Origin: M55B112 sp964539395
Lineage (GTDB): Bacteria; Bacteroidota; Bacteroidia; Bacteroidales; GCA-2748055
NCBI GenBank assembly: GCA_964539395.1
Contig: CAZIIU010000001.1
Location: 62,001-126,000 of the forward strand
Reading direction: 5' to 3'
DNA: 64,000 bases
The position numbers and the translations under genes were made by a program. How positions within the stretch are numbered: position 1 is the stretch's first letter; each line of letters opens with the position of its first letter. The notes under the pieces are model-generated. The model was not told where the DNA came from. It did not search any database and saw only the letters and a list, made by a program, of their open reading frames with translations. Shown one piece after another: positions 9,767 to 18,760 of this stretch.

Positions 9767-9797
9767 CAAAAGTACAAATAATCGTTCAATTACCAAA
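9767..9797 (-). promoter_or_regulatory. Bacteroidota-type promoter for rimP-nusA-infB
   Basis: On the minus strand TTTG (9797-9794) is followed by exactly 19 bases and then TACTTTTG (9774-9767). This fits the TTTG-N19-TAnnTTTG consensus of the primary sigma factor in Bacteroidota. The predicted transcription start is about 9760-9763, giving a leader of about 57 bases with the hairpin at 9716-9739. Confidence 0.7.
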
Positions 9798-9973
9798 AAT
9801 CAGAATTTTTTTTCAGGGGTCGACATGTATTAACTCCGGGAGGGGGTATCCATGTCTTGTTGCATCTTGCAAAATACCAGTGATACATCATCGCTCCTCA
9901 GATGTTTACTTATCTTTGGGACCTCCATGTATTGGTTATATCCTGCTGCGACGGTATACTTTGATCCTATTTA

Positions 9974-11404
9974 TTACCGGAGCAATTCAAGCCTGTTTGA
10001 ATCGAGCTTAAGAAAAATAAAGAGGAACATGGTAAAAGCGAGGAGCGAGGATCCTCCGTAAGAGATAAAGGGAAGTGGTAATCCGATTATTGGCAACAGA
10101 CCAATGGTCATTCCAATATTCAATGCGAAGTGTATTAAGATGATAGAGATCAGGCCATATCCAAATGCCCTGCTAAAGTGAGAACGTTGCCTTTCTGCAA
10201 GGAAAATCAGCCTTATGATAAGAAATACGTATAGCGCAATGATAAAAGTGGTACCAAGAAATCCCCATTCCTCACCGATCGTGCAAAAGATGAAATCCGT
10301 ACTTTGTTCAGGGACAAATTGTAGTTTTGTTTGTGTGCCTTGCAGATACCCCTTACCTGAAAACCCTCCTGATCCGATAGCTATTTTTGACTGGTTGAGA
10401 TTATAGCCAACTCCCTGGGGATCGTCCTCCAGTCCAAGTGTCACATAGATTCTTTGGCGCTGATGTTCCTTGAGAATATTATTGGTAGCGTAATCGACCG
10501 AGGTTACAAAAAGAACGGAAACAAACAACCCGGTCAGTATCTTGTAGAATACCGGTTTTCGGCTTCTGATCGTAATAATCAATGTAATAAACGAGACAGT
10601 CACAACACTTATAAATGCGATCAGGTTGATTGACATTCCCTTTTCCAGGTAATGGTTGAGAGCATAGAGCATACCAAATAACAGTAAGCCCGGTAAAAAG
10701 ATACCAATAAAAACCGTCCTGAAGTTTGATTTGATCATGAACAGCAGCAGGGAAACCAGCCATATTCCCAGTAAAAGGATACTGTTGTCGATAAGTAGTG
10801 TTAACAGGAACAGCAGGATCAGGCTGGCGGCGAGGATCATTGTATTTTGAGAGAAACCCTCCCTGTACAATACCAGGATTAAAGCAAAAAAGACCAGGGT
10901 TGTACCAAGATCGGGTTGAAACATGATCAAAAGGGCCGGGGTAAAAATAATGATCCCGCTAAGAAGCAGGGATCTCAAACCCTTTTGTATGTGAAATCCA
11001 TGCGTGGTAATCAACCTTGCAAGAGCAAGTGAAGTAAATGGTTTTGCGAATTCTGCAGGTTGCAGGTGGAGACCACCAAGATCGAACCATGAACGGGCAT
11101 TATTGATCTCACGGCCAAAAAGAAGTACTGAAATCAGCATGATAACTGTAAAACCATACAGTGGATAAGCAAAAAAGAGAAAGAATTTTGAATCCAGGAG
11201 AAAGATGATTACAACAAGGACAATTGACAAACCAAGCCAGATTAGTTGTTTACCATAACGTTCGGAAAGGTCAAAGAATGTACCATCTCCGCTCATGTAA
11301 TTGGCAGAGAAGATACTTAACAGACCAATAATGACCAGTAGCAACCAGATCAATATGGTAAACCAGTCAACATTTGCTATAATTCTACTGCGCCTGGTGA
11401 TCAT
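9974..11404 (-). CDS. rodA: Rod-shape peptidoglycan glycosyltransferase RodA (SEDS family)
   Basis: A polytopic 476-residue SEDS protein that polymerises lipid II during elongation, working with PBP2. Family motifs are visible: FDLGGLHLQPAEFAKP near residue 110, GSGGFSGKGYLQGTQ, FVPEQSTDFIFCTIGEEWGF, and the C-terminal GLPLPFISYGGSSLL. It is longer than the roughly 370 residues of E. coli RodA because of extra hydrophobic segments in the middle (about residues 180-300), which also occur in other Bacteroidota. Its start overlaps the mrdA stop by 4 bp (ATGA), so translation is probably coupled. Confidence 0.96.
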   Translation of the reverse strand: MITRRSRIIANVDWFTILIWLLLVIIGLLSIFSANYMSGDGTFFDLSERYGKQLIWLGLSIVLVVIIFLLDSKFFLFFAYPLYGFTVIMLISVLLFGREINNARSWFDLGGLHLQPAEFAKPFTSLALARLITTHGFHIQKGLRSLLLSGIIIFTPALLIMFQPDLGTTLVFFALILVLYREGFSQNTMILAASLILLFLLTLLIDNSILLLGIWLVSLLLFMIKSNFRTVFIGIFLPGLLLFGMLYALNHYLEKGMSINLIAFISVVTVSFITLIITIRSRKPVFYKILTGLFVSVLFVTSVDYATNNILKEHQRQRIYVTLGLEDDPQGVGYNLNQSKIAIGSGGFSGKGYLQGTQTKLQFVPEQSTDFIFCTIGEEWGFLGTTFIIALYVFLIIRLIFLAERQRSHFSRAFGYGLISIILIHFALNIGMTIGLLPIIGLPLPFISYGGSSLLAFTMFLFIFLKLDSNRLELLR

Positions 11405-13236
11405 TCTGTTTCTTCTTCGTTTTCTATTGTGTTACCTCTTAAAATATACTGTTCAAGCCAGCTTCTTATCACCTCCCCTGTAAGATATTTCTCAATCATC
11501 AGGCTGGCGATGGGTGCTGCCCACGTTCCTCCAAATCCTTCATTTTCAACATATACTGCCAGTGCAATCTCCGGGTTATCTTTTGGAGCAAAGGCAATAA
11601 AAATGGAATGATCCTCACCGTGAGGATTTTGGGCGGTTCCGGTTTTTCCACACACAGTAATACCGGGGATCTTTGCAATTCGTGCCGTAGATCCGGGACC
11701 ACCATTCACTGCGAGATCCATCCCATCGACCACCGGGGTATAATGGACAGAGTCGATTGTGGTGAAGTGTTTTTCCATGAACCGCCTGTCAATCTTATCC
11801 GATTTTTCTGTTTTTTTCACAATGTGGGGAGTGTAATACCAGCCCCTGTTGGCAATGGTAGCGGTCATATTGGCCATTTGCAGGGGTGTTATCAGCAATT
11901 CGCCTTGTCCGATCGCCATTGAAATGATCGTAAGGAAGTTCCATCGTCCTTTTGTATAGAACCGGTCGTAATAGTTAGCTGTGGGTATGTTCCCTTTAAT
12001 CTCATTTGCAAAGTCTGACCCCAGCTTTTCTCCGAAGCCAAATGAGGTTACATGGTCGCGCCAGTGATTAAATGACTCTTCCGTGTTTTCGTATGCCGGG
12101 TTTTCCATGATCCTGCGAAATACGTTACAAAAATAGGTGTTGCAGGAATTCTGTATAGCACCAACAAGTTCAAGCGGGGCTTCATGTGTATGGCACCCCA
12201 CATGGATGCCACGGTAATAATATCCATAATCGCAATAGAAGGAGGTTTGGGTTTTTAACACACCCTCCTGCAGTCCTACAAGAGCATTGATTGTTTTAAA
12301 GGTTGATCCGGGCGGATACTGGGCCATAAGTGCCCTGTTGAAAAGTGGGTTAAGGGTATCCGCGGACAGTTTCCTTATTGATTCTCCCAGGTTTCTTCCA
12401 ATCAACATATTAGGGTCCACTGTAGGCGAACTTACCATTGTCAGGACCTCACCTGACGAAGGTTCAATCGCAACAATGCTTCCTACAAACTTTTGCATGA
12501 GCATTTCCCCATATTCCTGTAAAGTTGCGTCAATAGACAGTGTGATATTATGACCGACCTTGACAGGCCTGTCGTACCTGCCGTCCTCAAAAGATCCGAA
12601 AATCCTGTTATGAACATCTTTCAGGTATATTTTTAATCCCTTTTCCCCCCTCAATACCTCTTCATAAGTCTTTTCAATGCCAAGGATTCCGATGTAATCT
12701 CCCATGGCATAATAGCTGTTTTTTTCGAGAATGCTCCTGTCTACCTCACCAATATATCCAAGAATATGGGAAGCAATCGGCCTGCTGTATTTCCTGAGGG
12801 TTCTCGACTGAAGACTGAATCCGGGATACTTGTACATTTTTTCCTGCAGGATGGCGGCAGTTTCATAATTCACCTGTTTCATAAACACTGAGCTTGCCCT
12901 GTAGGAGTAACTTTTTGCCCGCTCGAGCCTCTCTTCAAGGTTTTCTGAAGTGATCCCGAGTACAGAACAGAATTCGGTTGTGTCAAACTCCCTAAGGTTA
13001 AATGGAACCACAACAATATCGTATGCCGCCTGGTTTGAAACCATCAACTCACCATTTCTGTCAAAGATAAGTCCCCTGGCAGGATACAATACAACATGGC
13101 TTTGTGAATTGTTCTCTGCAGATATCTTGTAGGAGGTGTCAACTACCTGCAGAAAGAAAAGCCTTACTATGAAGGTTATTCCAAGCAGGATTGTAAAGGT
13201 GATAAATACATATCTTCTGTTGTCGTAAAGGTTCAT
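11401..13236 (-). CDS. mrdA: Penicillin-binding protein 2 (elongation transpeptidase)
   Basis: A 611-residue class B PBP with one N-terminal membrane anchor (about 10-30). The dimerisation/pedestal domain is followed by the transpeptidase, with catalytic SxxK in PPGSTFKTINALVGL, SxN in NSCNTYF and KTG in VCGKTGTAQNPHG. It cross-links new peptidoglycan in the elongasome and activates RodA, whose gene overlaps it. It belongs with the mreBCD genes just upstream, although a 185-bp gap separates it from mreD. Confidence 0.96.
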   Translation of the reverse strand: MNLYDNRRYVFITFTILLGITFIVRLFFLQVVDTSYKISAENNSQSHVVLYPARGLIFDRNGELMVSNQAAYDIVVVPFNLREFDTTEFCSVLGITSENLEERLERAKSYSYRASSVFMKQVNYETAAILQEKMYKYPGFSLQSRTLRKYSRPIASHILGYIGEVDRSILEKNSYYAMGDYIGILGIEKTYEEVLRGEKGLKIYLKDVHNRIFGSFEDGRYDRPVKVGHNITLSIDATLQEYGEMLMQKFVGSIVAIEPSSGEVLTMVSSPTVDPNMLIGRNLGESIRKLSADTLNPLFNRALMAQYPPGSTFKTINALVGLQEGVLKTQTSFYCDYGYYYRGIHVGCHTHEAPLELVGAIQNSCNTYFCNVFRRIMENPAYENTEESFNHWRDHVTSFGFGEKLGSDFANEIKGNIPTANYYDRFYTKGRWNFLTIISMAIGQGELLITPLQMANMTATIANRGWYYTPHIVKKTEKSDKIDRRFMEKHFTTIDSVHYTPVVDGMDLAVNGGPGSTARIAKIPGITVCGKTGTAQNPHGEDHSIFIAFAPKDNPEIALAVYVENEGFGGTWAAPIASLMIEKYLTGEVIRSWLEQYILRGNTIENEEETE

Positions 13237-13308
13237 GTGTAGAGATCCCTTTCTTAACGGATTGATTCCCTGCCGGTAAAATTAAACAATTACTTTGTCT
13301 CTCTGTCA

Positions 13309-13446
13309 ATGAAAAAACTATTCTTCATGAAAAATTATTATAACCTGATCGGCAACCTTGAAAGATTGCATTACTGGCAAGAGATTAAACCATTCCTCCG
13401 GCTGAATGATAAAAAATACAGCTATTTCCTAAGTATAAAAAACTGA
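13309..13446 (+). CDS. Possible 45-residue small protein between mrdA and mreD
   Basis: An ATG-started frame on the plus strand encodes 45 residues starting MKKLFFMKNYYNLIGN and ending FLSIKN. It is rich in Lys, Tyr and aromatic residues with an amphipathic look and no signal peptide. It occupies most of the 185-bp gap between two minus-strand genes and its end overlaps the mreD 3' end antisense. I do not recognise it. It may be chance; only its composition and position favour a real gene. Confidence 0.2.
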   Translation: MKKLFFMKNYYNLIGNLERLHYWQEIKPFLRLNDKKYSYFLSIKN

Positions 13447-13928
13447 CTAAGAATGATGATTGAAGCAGTTAAAAGTGTACTGAGAAAAACCCGAAGGAAG
13501 GTACTGAAAAATTCCTGGAAGTGAAAAACCTCTGCATAGAAAAGTACCATGTGGTGAAAGAAAGTCAGGATTACCGTATAAGAAACAAACCAGCTTAGTC
13601 CGTAATGGTATACAGATGGGGTTGTATCAGGTTCATACCCGTCTCTTGGAGCTAATATACTCAGAATCCAGGGTCTTAAAAAGGCTATGAAGACACAGGC
13701 TGCAGTATGCATACCAAGAGTATTTGCAAACAGATCAACACTTAACCCGAGACTGAATCCTGCTACCAGTAGCAACCACCTGGGAGTTTCGAATGGGAGT
13801 ATCAGGATGAAGATGATGTAAAAATAGGGATTCAGGTATCCCCCCAGCATGATGTTATTCAGGACCAGCACCTGAATCAGGATAACGGCTATAAAGCGGA
13901 TGATATTTTTCAGAAACAGTTTCAGCAT
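13422..13928 (-). CDS. mreD: Rod-shape-determining protein MreD
   Basis: A 168-residue integral membrane protein with about five to six hydrophobic helices (LKNIIRFIAVILIQVLVLNN, YFYIIFILILPFE, and so on), in the typical MreD position after mreC. MreD is an elongasome subunit that links MreC to the PBP2/RodA machinery. Sequence conservation in this family is low, so the call rests on topology, length and gene order. It overlaps the mreC stop by 1 bp (TAATG). Confidence 0.88.
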   Translation of the reverse strand: MLKLFLKNIIRFIAVILIQVLVLNNIMLGGYLNPYFYIIFILILPFETPRWLLLVAGFSLGLSVDLFANTLGMHTAACVFIAFLRPWILSILAPRDGYEPDTTPSVYHYGLSWFVSYTVILTFFHHMVLFYAEVFHFQEFFSTFLRVFLSTLLTASIIILSQFFILRK

Positions 13929-14746
13929 TAGTTCAGCTCCGATTCAAGTTCAAGTTGTTCTTCCTGCAGATCATTGGATATGATATTGATGTGAAACAAT
14001 CGTTGATAATCGGTGCCCAGTTCCACGTCAATCTGGTAAAAGTTACCTTCTTTTAGATGGAGGCTTTTTATAGTGCCGACAAACAGTCCTTCGGGAAAAA
14101 CTGCTGAAAAACCACTTGTCACAATAGTATCACCTGGTTCCGGCCGGGCATGATATGGGATCTCATTCAGGGTTGCCTGCCTGTGGTCCTTTCCCTCCCA
14201 TTGCAATATACCGGTGAAATTATCCTTTTTTATTTTGGTGCTTAGTCTGAAATTGCGATTGATGACAGGCAGAACTGTTGAAAAATTTGAAGAACTGGCA
14301 AGTACGATCCCGACAATCCCCTCTTCACCGATCACTGCCATATCTTCTGCGATGCCCTGTCTGCTTCCCTTATTGATCGTCAGGTAATTAAACTGTTTGT
14401 GATGGGTGCCTTGCACAATGCGGGCAGGTATAAACGTGTAAGGGATGTCGCTGCTGTCAATTTTTACGCTATCGGGATCGGGACATACCGCGGTTAAGAG
14501 TTCAATCCTGTTTCTGAGCGATGCGTTTTCTTTGACCAGTGCCTCATTATTCTCCTTCAGCTGAAAGTATTCCCTGCCTCCCTCAATCCGTTCATATATT
14601 CTGCCGGATATCTCCCTGTTTATATTAACAAGAACGGAATGCTGGTATGCATTGTGATTGCTGAGAAGCAGCAGTGCCAGGACCTCCAGAAAAATGAAGA
14701 CCAGGACATAGTGGTACTTTTTAAGCAGCCATAGAAATGCTCTCAT
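13928..14746 (-). CDS. mreC: Rod-shape-determining protein MreC
   Basis: A 272-residue bitopic protein: one membrane helix (about 12-30), a coiled coil (about 60-95, YFQLKENNEALVKENASLRN), then the double beta-barrel periplasmic domain with YLTINKGSRQGIAEDMAVIG and GDTIVTSGFSAVFPEGLFVG, both typical of MreC. It bridges cytoplasmic MreB and periplasmic PBP2. It lies 16 bp after mreB and directly before mreD. Confidence 0.95.
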   Translation of the reverse strand: MRAFLWLLKKYHYVLVFIFLEVLALLLLSNHNAYQHSVLVNINREISGRIYERIEGGREYFQLKENNEALVKENASLRNRIELLTAVCPDPDSVKIDSSDIPYTFIPARIVQGTHHKQFNYLTINKGSRQGIAEDMAVIGEEGIVGIVLASSSNFSTVLPVINRNFRLSTKIKKDNFTGILQWEGKDHRQATLNEIPYHARPEPGDTIVTSGFSAVFPEGLFVGTIKSLHLKEGNFYQIDVELGTDYQRLFHINIISNDLQEEQLELESELN

Positions 14747-14762
14747 TATCGATACCTCAATT

Positions 14763-15782
14763 CTATTTCATCAAGAAGGGAAATTTGCCAATATTTTTAA
14801 GTGCGATCCCGGTTCCCCTTGCTACGGATTGTAATGGATCTTCCGCAATATGGAAAGGAATAGATATCTTATCGCTCAGTCTTTTGTCCAGTCCACGGAG
14901 AAGAGCTCCCCCACCTGTCAGATAGATGCCTCTTGCAACGATGTCGGCATAAAGCTCGGGAGGCGTCTGTTCAAGAACGGATAATATTGCTGTTTCAACT
15001 TTAGAAAGTGACTTATCCAGGCAGTGGGCTATTTCCTGGTAGGAGATAGGAATTTCAATGGGCATGGCAGTCATAAGGTTGGGGCCTCTTACATTAAAAT
15101 CGGCAGGAGGATCTGCCAGCTCCGGAAGTGCCGAACCAACTTGAATCTTGATCTCTTCAGCCGTCCTTTCCCCGATTTTAATATTGTGCTGATGGCGCAT
15201 ATAGGTTTGTATATCATTTGTAAAGCCATCCCCAGCGATCCTGATCGATTGGTTGCATACAATTCCCCCCAATGCGATTACAGCTATTTCAGTTGTTCCT
15301 CCTCCAATATCGACAACCATGCAGCCATCTGGTGTCTCTACATCCAATCCGATCCCTATTGCTGCGGCCATTGGTTCATAGATCATATAAACATCCCGTC
15401 CCCCTGCATGCTCGGACGAATCCCGTACTGCCCTGATCTCCACCTCGGTGCTTCCTGAAGGGATACATACCACCATTTTCAGCGAGAGGGAAAACAGCTT
15501 CTTTTTCTGGTTGATCATTTTTATCATTCCCCTGATCATCTGCTCAGCTGCATGAAAATCTGCAATGACACCATCCCTCAGTGGCCGGATCGTTTTAATG
15601 TTTTCATGGGTTTTGCCGTGCATCTGCCGTGCTTTTTCCCCAATGGCAATTAGCTTGCCCGTATGCTGGTCAATAGCTACGATGGAGGGCTCATTCACAA
15701 CAACTTTGTCGTTGTGGATAATAATTGTATTTGCTGTACCGAGGTCTATCGCAAGCTCCTGCTGAAATGAAAAGAATCCCAT
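14763..15782 (-). CDS. mreB: Rod-shape actin homologue MreB
   Basis: A 339-residue MreB. The actin-fold phosphate-1 motif IDLGTANTIIIHND, phosphate-2 VVDIGGGTTEIAVIALGG and adenosine motif YLTGGGALLRGLDK are present. It forms membrane-bound filaments that guide elongation. It lies 16 bp after purH on the same strand, so there is no room for an independent promoter there; readthrough from purH or a promoter inside it is likely. Confidence 0.98.
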   Translation of the reverse strand: MGFFSFQQELAIDLGTANTIIIHNDKVVVNEPSIVAIDQHTGKLIAIGEKARQMHGKTHENIKTIRPLRDGVIADFHAAEQMIRGMIKMINQKKKLFSLSLKMVVCIPSGSTEVEIRAVRDSSEHAGGRDVYMIYEPMAAAIGIGLDVETPDGCMVVDIGGGTTEIAVIALGGIVCNQSIRIAGDGFTNDIQTYMRHQHNIKIGERTAEEIKIQVGSALPELADPPADFNVRGPNLMTAMPIEIPISYQEIAHCLDKSLSKVETAILSVLEQTPPELYADIVARGIYLTGGGALLRGLDKRLSDKISIPFHIAEDPLQSVARGTGIALKNIGKFPFLMK

Positions 15783-15798
15783 TTGTTTATGTCTGCTG

Positions 15799-17322
15799 TT
15801 AATGTTTAAAATGCCTGTAACCGGTAACGACCATGCTCATGCCGTTTTGGTCGCAATAGTCGATTGAATCCTGGTCTTTAATGGAGCCTCCCGGCTGGAT
15901 GACCGATGTAATACCTGCTTTGTTTGCGATCTCAACGCAATCAGGGAATGGAAAGAATGCATCTGAGGCCATCACTGCACCATGAAGGTCGAATTTGAAG
16001 TGTCTGGCTTTGGCAATTGCCTGTTCCAGGGCATCCACCCTTGAAGTTTGTCCGACACCGGATGCGAGCATCTGTTTCCCTTTTGCCAGAACTATCGCAT
16101 TGGATTTTGTATGTTTTACCAGCTTGTTGGCAAACAGAAGGTCCTCTATCCCGGCTTCATCAGGGTGAATTTTTGTAACAGGTCTTAGATCATTCGCTCC
16201 TTCGGTTTTAGTATCCCTGTCCTGCCCGATATAACCATTCAGTACAGTGCGAATATTTGTCGCCTGCATTGTATTGTCTTTAAGTACAAGGATGATCCTG
16301 TTCTTCTTTGTTTTCAACAGATCCAAGGCATCATCGACATATCCGGGTGCGATACATACTTCGAAAAACAGGTTGTTCATCTCTGCAGCAGTTGCTGCAT
16401 CAATGGTCCTGTTGGTTATAAGTACCCCTCCAAAGGCAGATACGGGATCGCCGGCTAAAGCATCAGTCCAGGCCTGTTTCAGGCTATCACGCGACGCAAT
16501 TCCACAGGCATTGTTGTGCTTGAGTATGGCGAACGTAGTTTCAGTAAAATCATTGATCAATCCCACTGCGGCATCAATGTCCAGAAGGTTGTTATAAGAG
16601 ATCTCCTTCCCATGGAGCTGCTCGAACATATCGTTGAATCTTCCATAGAAAAAGCCGGTCTGATGAGGATTTTCACCATAGCGAAGTTTTCGGGATTCAT
16701 TGACACTTACTTTGAGCGAATGGCCTGAACCGGCATCGAAATAGCTGAATATCCTGCTGTCGTAATGGGAGCTGATGTTAAACGCTTCACGGGCGAAATC
16801 CTTTCTCTCCTCAAAATTAGTTTCCCCGCCCTTCTCTTCCAGCAGGGAGTAAAGGTTTTCGTACTGGTTCCCCGAGGAAACTACCAGTACATCGTTATAG
16901 TTCTTTGCTGCAGCCCTAATGAGGGAAATACCTCCTATGTCAATCTTTTCAATGATTTCTGCATCGGAGGCCCCGGATCTGACTGTCTCTTCAAACGGAT
17001 AGAGATTTACGATGACAAGGTCTATTTCGGGAATGTCGTAACTTTCAATGTTCTTCAGGTCATCACTGTTTTCCCTGCGGGAAAGAATTCCTCCAAAAAC
17101 TTTGGGATGAAGTGTTTTTACCCGGCCTCCCAGTATAGACGGATAGCCGGTAAGATTTTCAACGGATACAACCTCAACACCCATTTTTTCAATAAACTGA
17201 CGGGTTCCTCCTGTAGAGTATATTTTTACATTCAGATCGTCTAACTTTTTTATGATCTTCTCGAGGTTGTCCTTGTAAAAAACCGAGATCAAAGCGGATC
17301 GGATTCTTTTGTTCGTGTTCAT
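15799..17322 (-). CDS. purH: Bifunctional AICAR transformylase/IMP cyclohydrolase PurH
   Basis: A 507-residue PurH, the final two steps of IMP synthesis. The N-terminal MGS-type cyclohydrolase domain (about 1-190) has the phosphate-binding STGGTRQFI and LGGRVKTLHPKVFGGIL. The AICARFT domain (about 195-507) has RYGENPHQTGFFYG, LKHNNACGIAS, DPVSAFGGV and DAFFPFPDCVEIANKAGITSVIQPGGSIKDQDSI (given here as family landmarks). The start at 17322 (MNTNKRIRSALISVF) fits the family. It heads the mreBCD string on the minus strand, and a 20-bp palindrome lies upstream. Confidence 0.98.
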   Translation of the reverse strand: MNTNKRIRSALISVFYKDNLEKIIKKLDDLNVKIYSTGGTRQFIEKMGVEVVSVENLTGYPSILGGRVKTLHPKVFGGILSRRENSDDLKNIESYDIPEIDLVIVNLYPFEETVRSGASDAEIIEKIDIGGISLIRAAAKNYNDVLVVSSGNQYENLYSLLEEKGGETNFEERKDFAREAFNISSHYDSRIFSYFDAGSGHSLKVSVNESRKLRYGENPHQTGFFYGRFNDMFEQLHGKEISYNNLLDIDAAVGLINDFTETTFAILKHNNACGIASRDSLKQAWTDALAGDPVSAFGGVLITNRTIDAATAAEMNNLFFEVCIAPGYVDDALDLLKTKKNRIILVLKDNTMQATNIRTVLNGYIGQDRDTKTEGANDLRPVTKIHPDEAGIEDLLFANKLVKHTKSNAIVLAKGKQMLASGVGQTSRVDALEQAIAKARHFKFDLHGAVMASDAFFPFPDCVEIANKAGITSVIQPGGSIKDQDSIDYCDQNGMSMVVTGYRHFKH

Positions 17323-17437
17323 AAACTGTTCAATAAGGAATCAATTGTACAAATTTGCAGGTGTGAATCTACCTAAAATTAACTTGATCCGCAAGAATCA
17401 CCAATCAGTAGAGAAAACTTAAAAGGATTGTTTTATC

Positions 17438-17457
17438 TTGCATCAAATTTGATGCAA
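17438..17457. promoter_or_regulatory. 20-bp perfect palindrome between purH and a permease gene
   Basis: TTGCATCAAA and TTTGATGCAA form an uninterrupted perfect palindrome in the 174-bp divergent region. It lies 40 bp before the permease start and 116 bp before purH. Its length and symmetry look like an operator for a dimeric regulator. I cannot assign the regulator. Confidence 0.55.
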
Positions 17458-17496
17458 AAATAGCAACCTTTTTTTCGAGTTCCTAACTTTGAGCTT

Positions 17497-18756
17497 ATGA
17501 TTATTTTCAGGTTGTTCTGGGAAAGTATGATGATGGCAATTCAGACTTTCAGGAGCAACAAACTTCGTTCTGCCCTTACACTGCTCGGCATTACCATTGG
17601 CATATTTGCTATTATCTCAGTGTTTACTGCTGTTGATTCTCTTGAAATGAATATCAGGGAAAGTGTTTCAGCGCTGGGAGATGATGTGGTATATATACAA
17701 AAATGGCCCTGGGGACCGGAGGATGGGGCTGAGGAGTATACATGGTGGAAGTATCTGAACCGGCCGTTGGTTTCATTATCGGAGAACGACTATATCAGGC
17801 GGCATTCCAAGCTTGCCTCAGCTTCATGTTTTGTTGCTACAACGCGGCGTACAATCCGCTACCAGACTAACAATGCGACCGGTATAACTATCATGGGGGC
17901 TTCCGATGTATTTCAGAATATAAGGTCGTTCGAAATTGAGCATGGCAGGTATTTTTCACCTTTTGAGATTGAAGGCGGACGTAACATAGCAGTATTGGGT
18001 TCAGAGCTGGCCACTGATCTTTTTGAAGATGATGATCCCATCGGCAGAGAGATCAGGATCGGGGGTTTTAAAGTTGTAGTGATTGGTGTAACACGCAAGG
18101 AGGGTAAAGGAATCTTTGACGACAATAACCTTGATGAACTTGTTCTGCTTCCTCTGAATTTCATGCGTAATATGGTTGATATAAGGCGTGAAAGTGCCAA
18201 TCCGCAAATATGGGTGCAGGCAAAACCCGGCGTCTCCGTTGAAGAATTGTCGGATGAACTTACCTCCCTCATCAGGTCGGTACGCAGGTTAAAGCCGATG
18301 GATGATAATAATTTCGCATTAAATCAGACCAGCCTGATCACCAACCAACTCGACCAGATTTTCAAGGTGATCAATGCAGCAGGGTTCTTTATCGGGATTT
18401 TTTCCATACTGGTAGGGGGTTTTGGAATTGCAAACATCATGTTCGTTTCTGTGAAGGAACGGACAAATATTATTGGTATTGAAAAGGCGGTTGGTGCAAA
18501 AAATTATTTCATATTAATGGAGTTCCTGATTGAGTCGGTGATCCTTTCTCTGACAGGTGGTGTGGCCGGCCTTCTTATTATTCTGTTGTTAACGGTAGTG
18601 ATCAATCTCACAGGTGATTTTACCTTGTATCTTACCTGGGGGAATGTCATATTGGGTTTGGGGATCTCATCAGTGATAGGGATTGTCAGCGGATTTGCTC
18701 CTGCGCTTAAGGCCGCCAGGATGAATCCGGTAGAGGCGATCAATACTACATTTTAG
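17497..18756 (+). CDS. MacB/FtsX-type ABC transporter permease without adjacent ATPase
   Basis: A 419-residue permease. The N-terminal membrane helix after FRSNKLRSALTLLGITIGIF is the MacB core signature, followed by a periplasmic MacB_PCD-like domain (about 45-280). The FtsX-like C-terminus has three helices and ends with PALKAARMNPVEAINT. Family members pair with a separate LolD/MacB-type ATPase in lipoprotein release, peptide efflux or membrane stress handling, but none is encoded here. A TAACTTTG -10-like box lies at 17484-17491, without a well-spaced TTTG, and the palindrome at 17438-17457 may control it. Confidence 0.9.
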   Translation: MIIFRLFWESMMMAIQTFRSNKLRSALTLLGITIGIFAIISVFTAVDSLEMNIRESVSALGDDVVYIQKWPWGPEDGAEEYTWWKYLNRPLVSLSENDYIRRHSKLASASCFVATTRRTIRYQTNNATGITIMGASDVFQNIRSFEIEHGRYFSPFEIEGGRNIAVLGSELATDLFEDDDPIGREIRIGGFKVVVIGVTRKEGKGIFDDNNLDELVLLPLNFMRNMVDIRRESANPQIWVQAKPGVSVEELSDELTSLIRSVRRLKPMDDNNFALNQTSLITNQLDQIFKVINAAGFFIGIFSILVGGFGIANIMFVSVKERTNIIGIEKAVGAKNYFILMEFLIESVILSLTGGVAGLLIILLLTVVINLTGDFTLYLTWGNVILGLGISSVIGIVSGFAPALKAARMNPVEAINTTF

Positions 18757-18760
18757 AACT

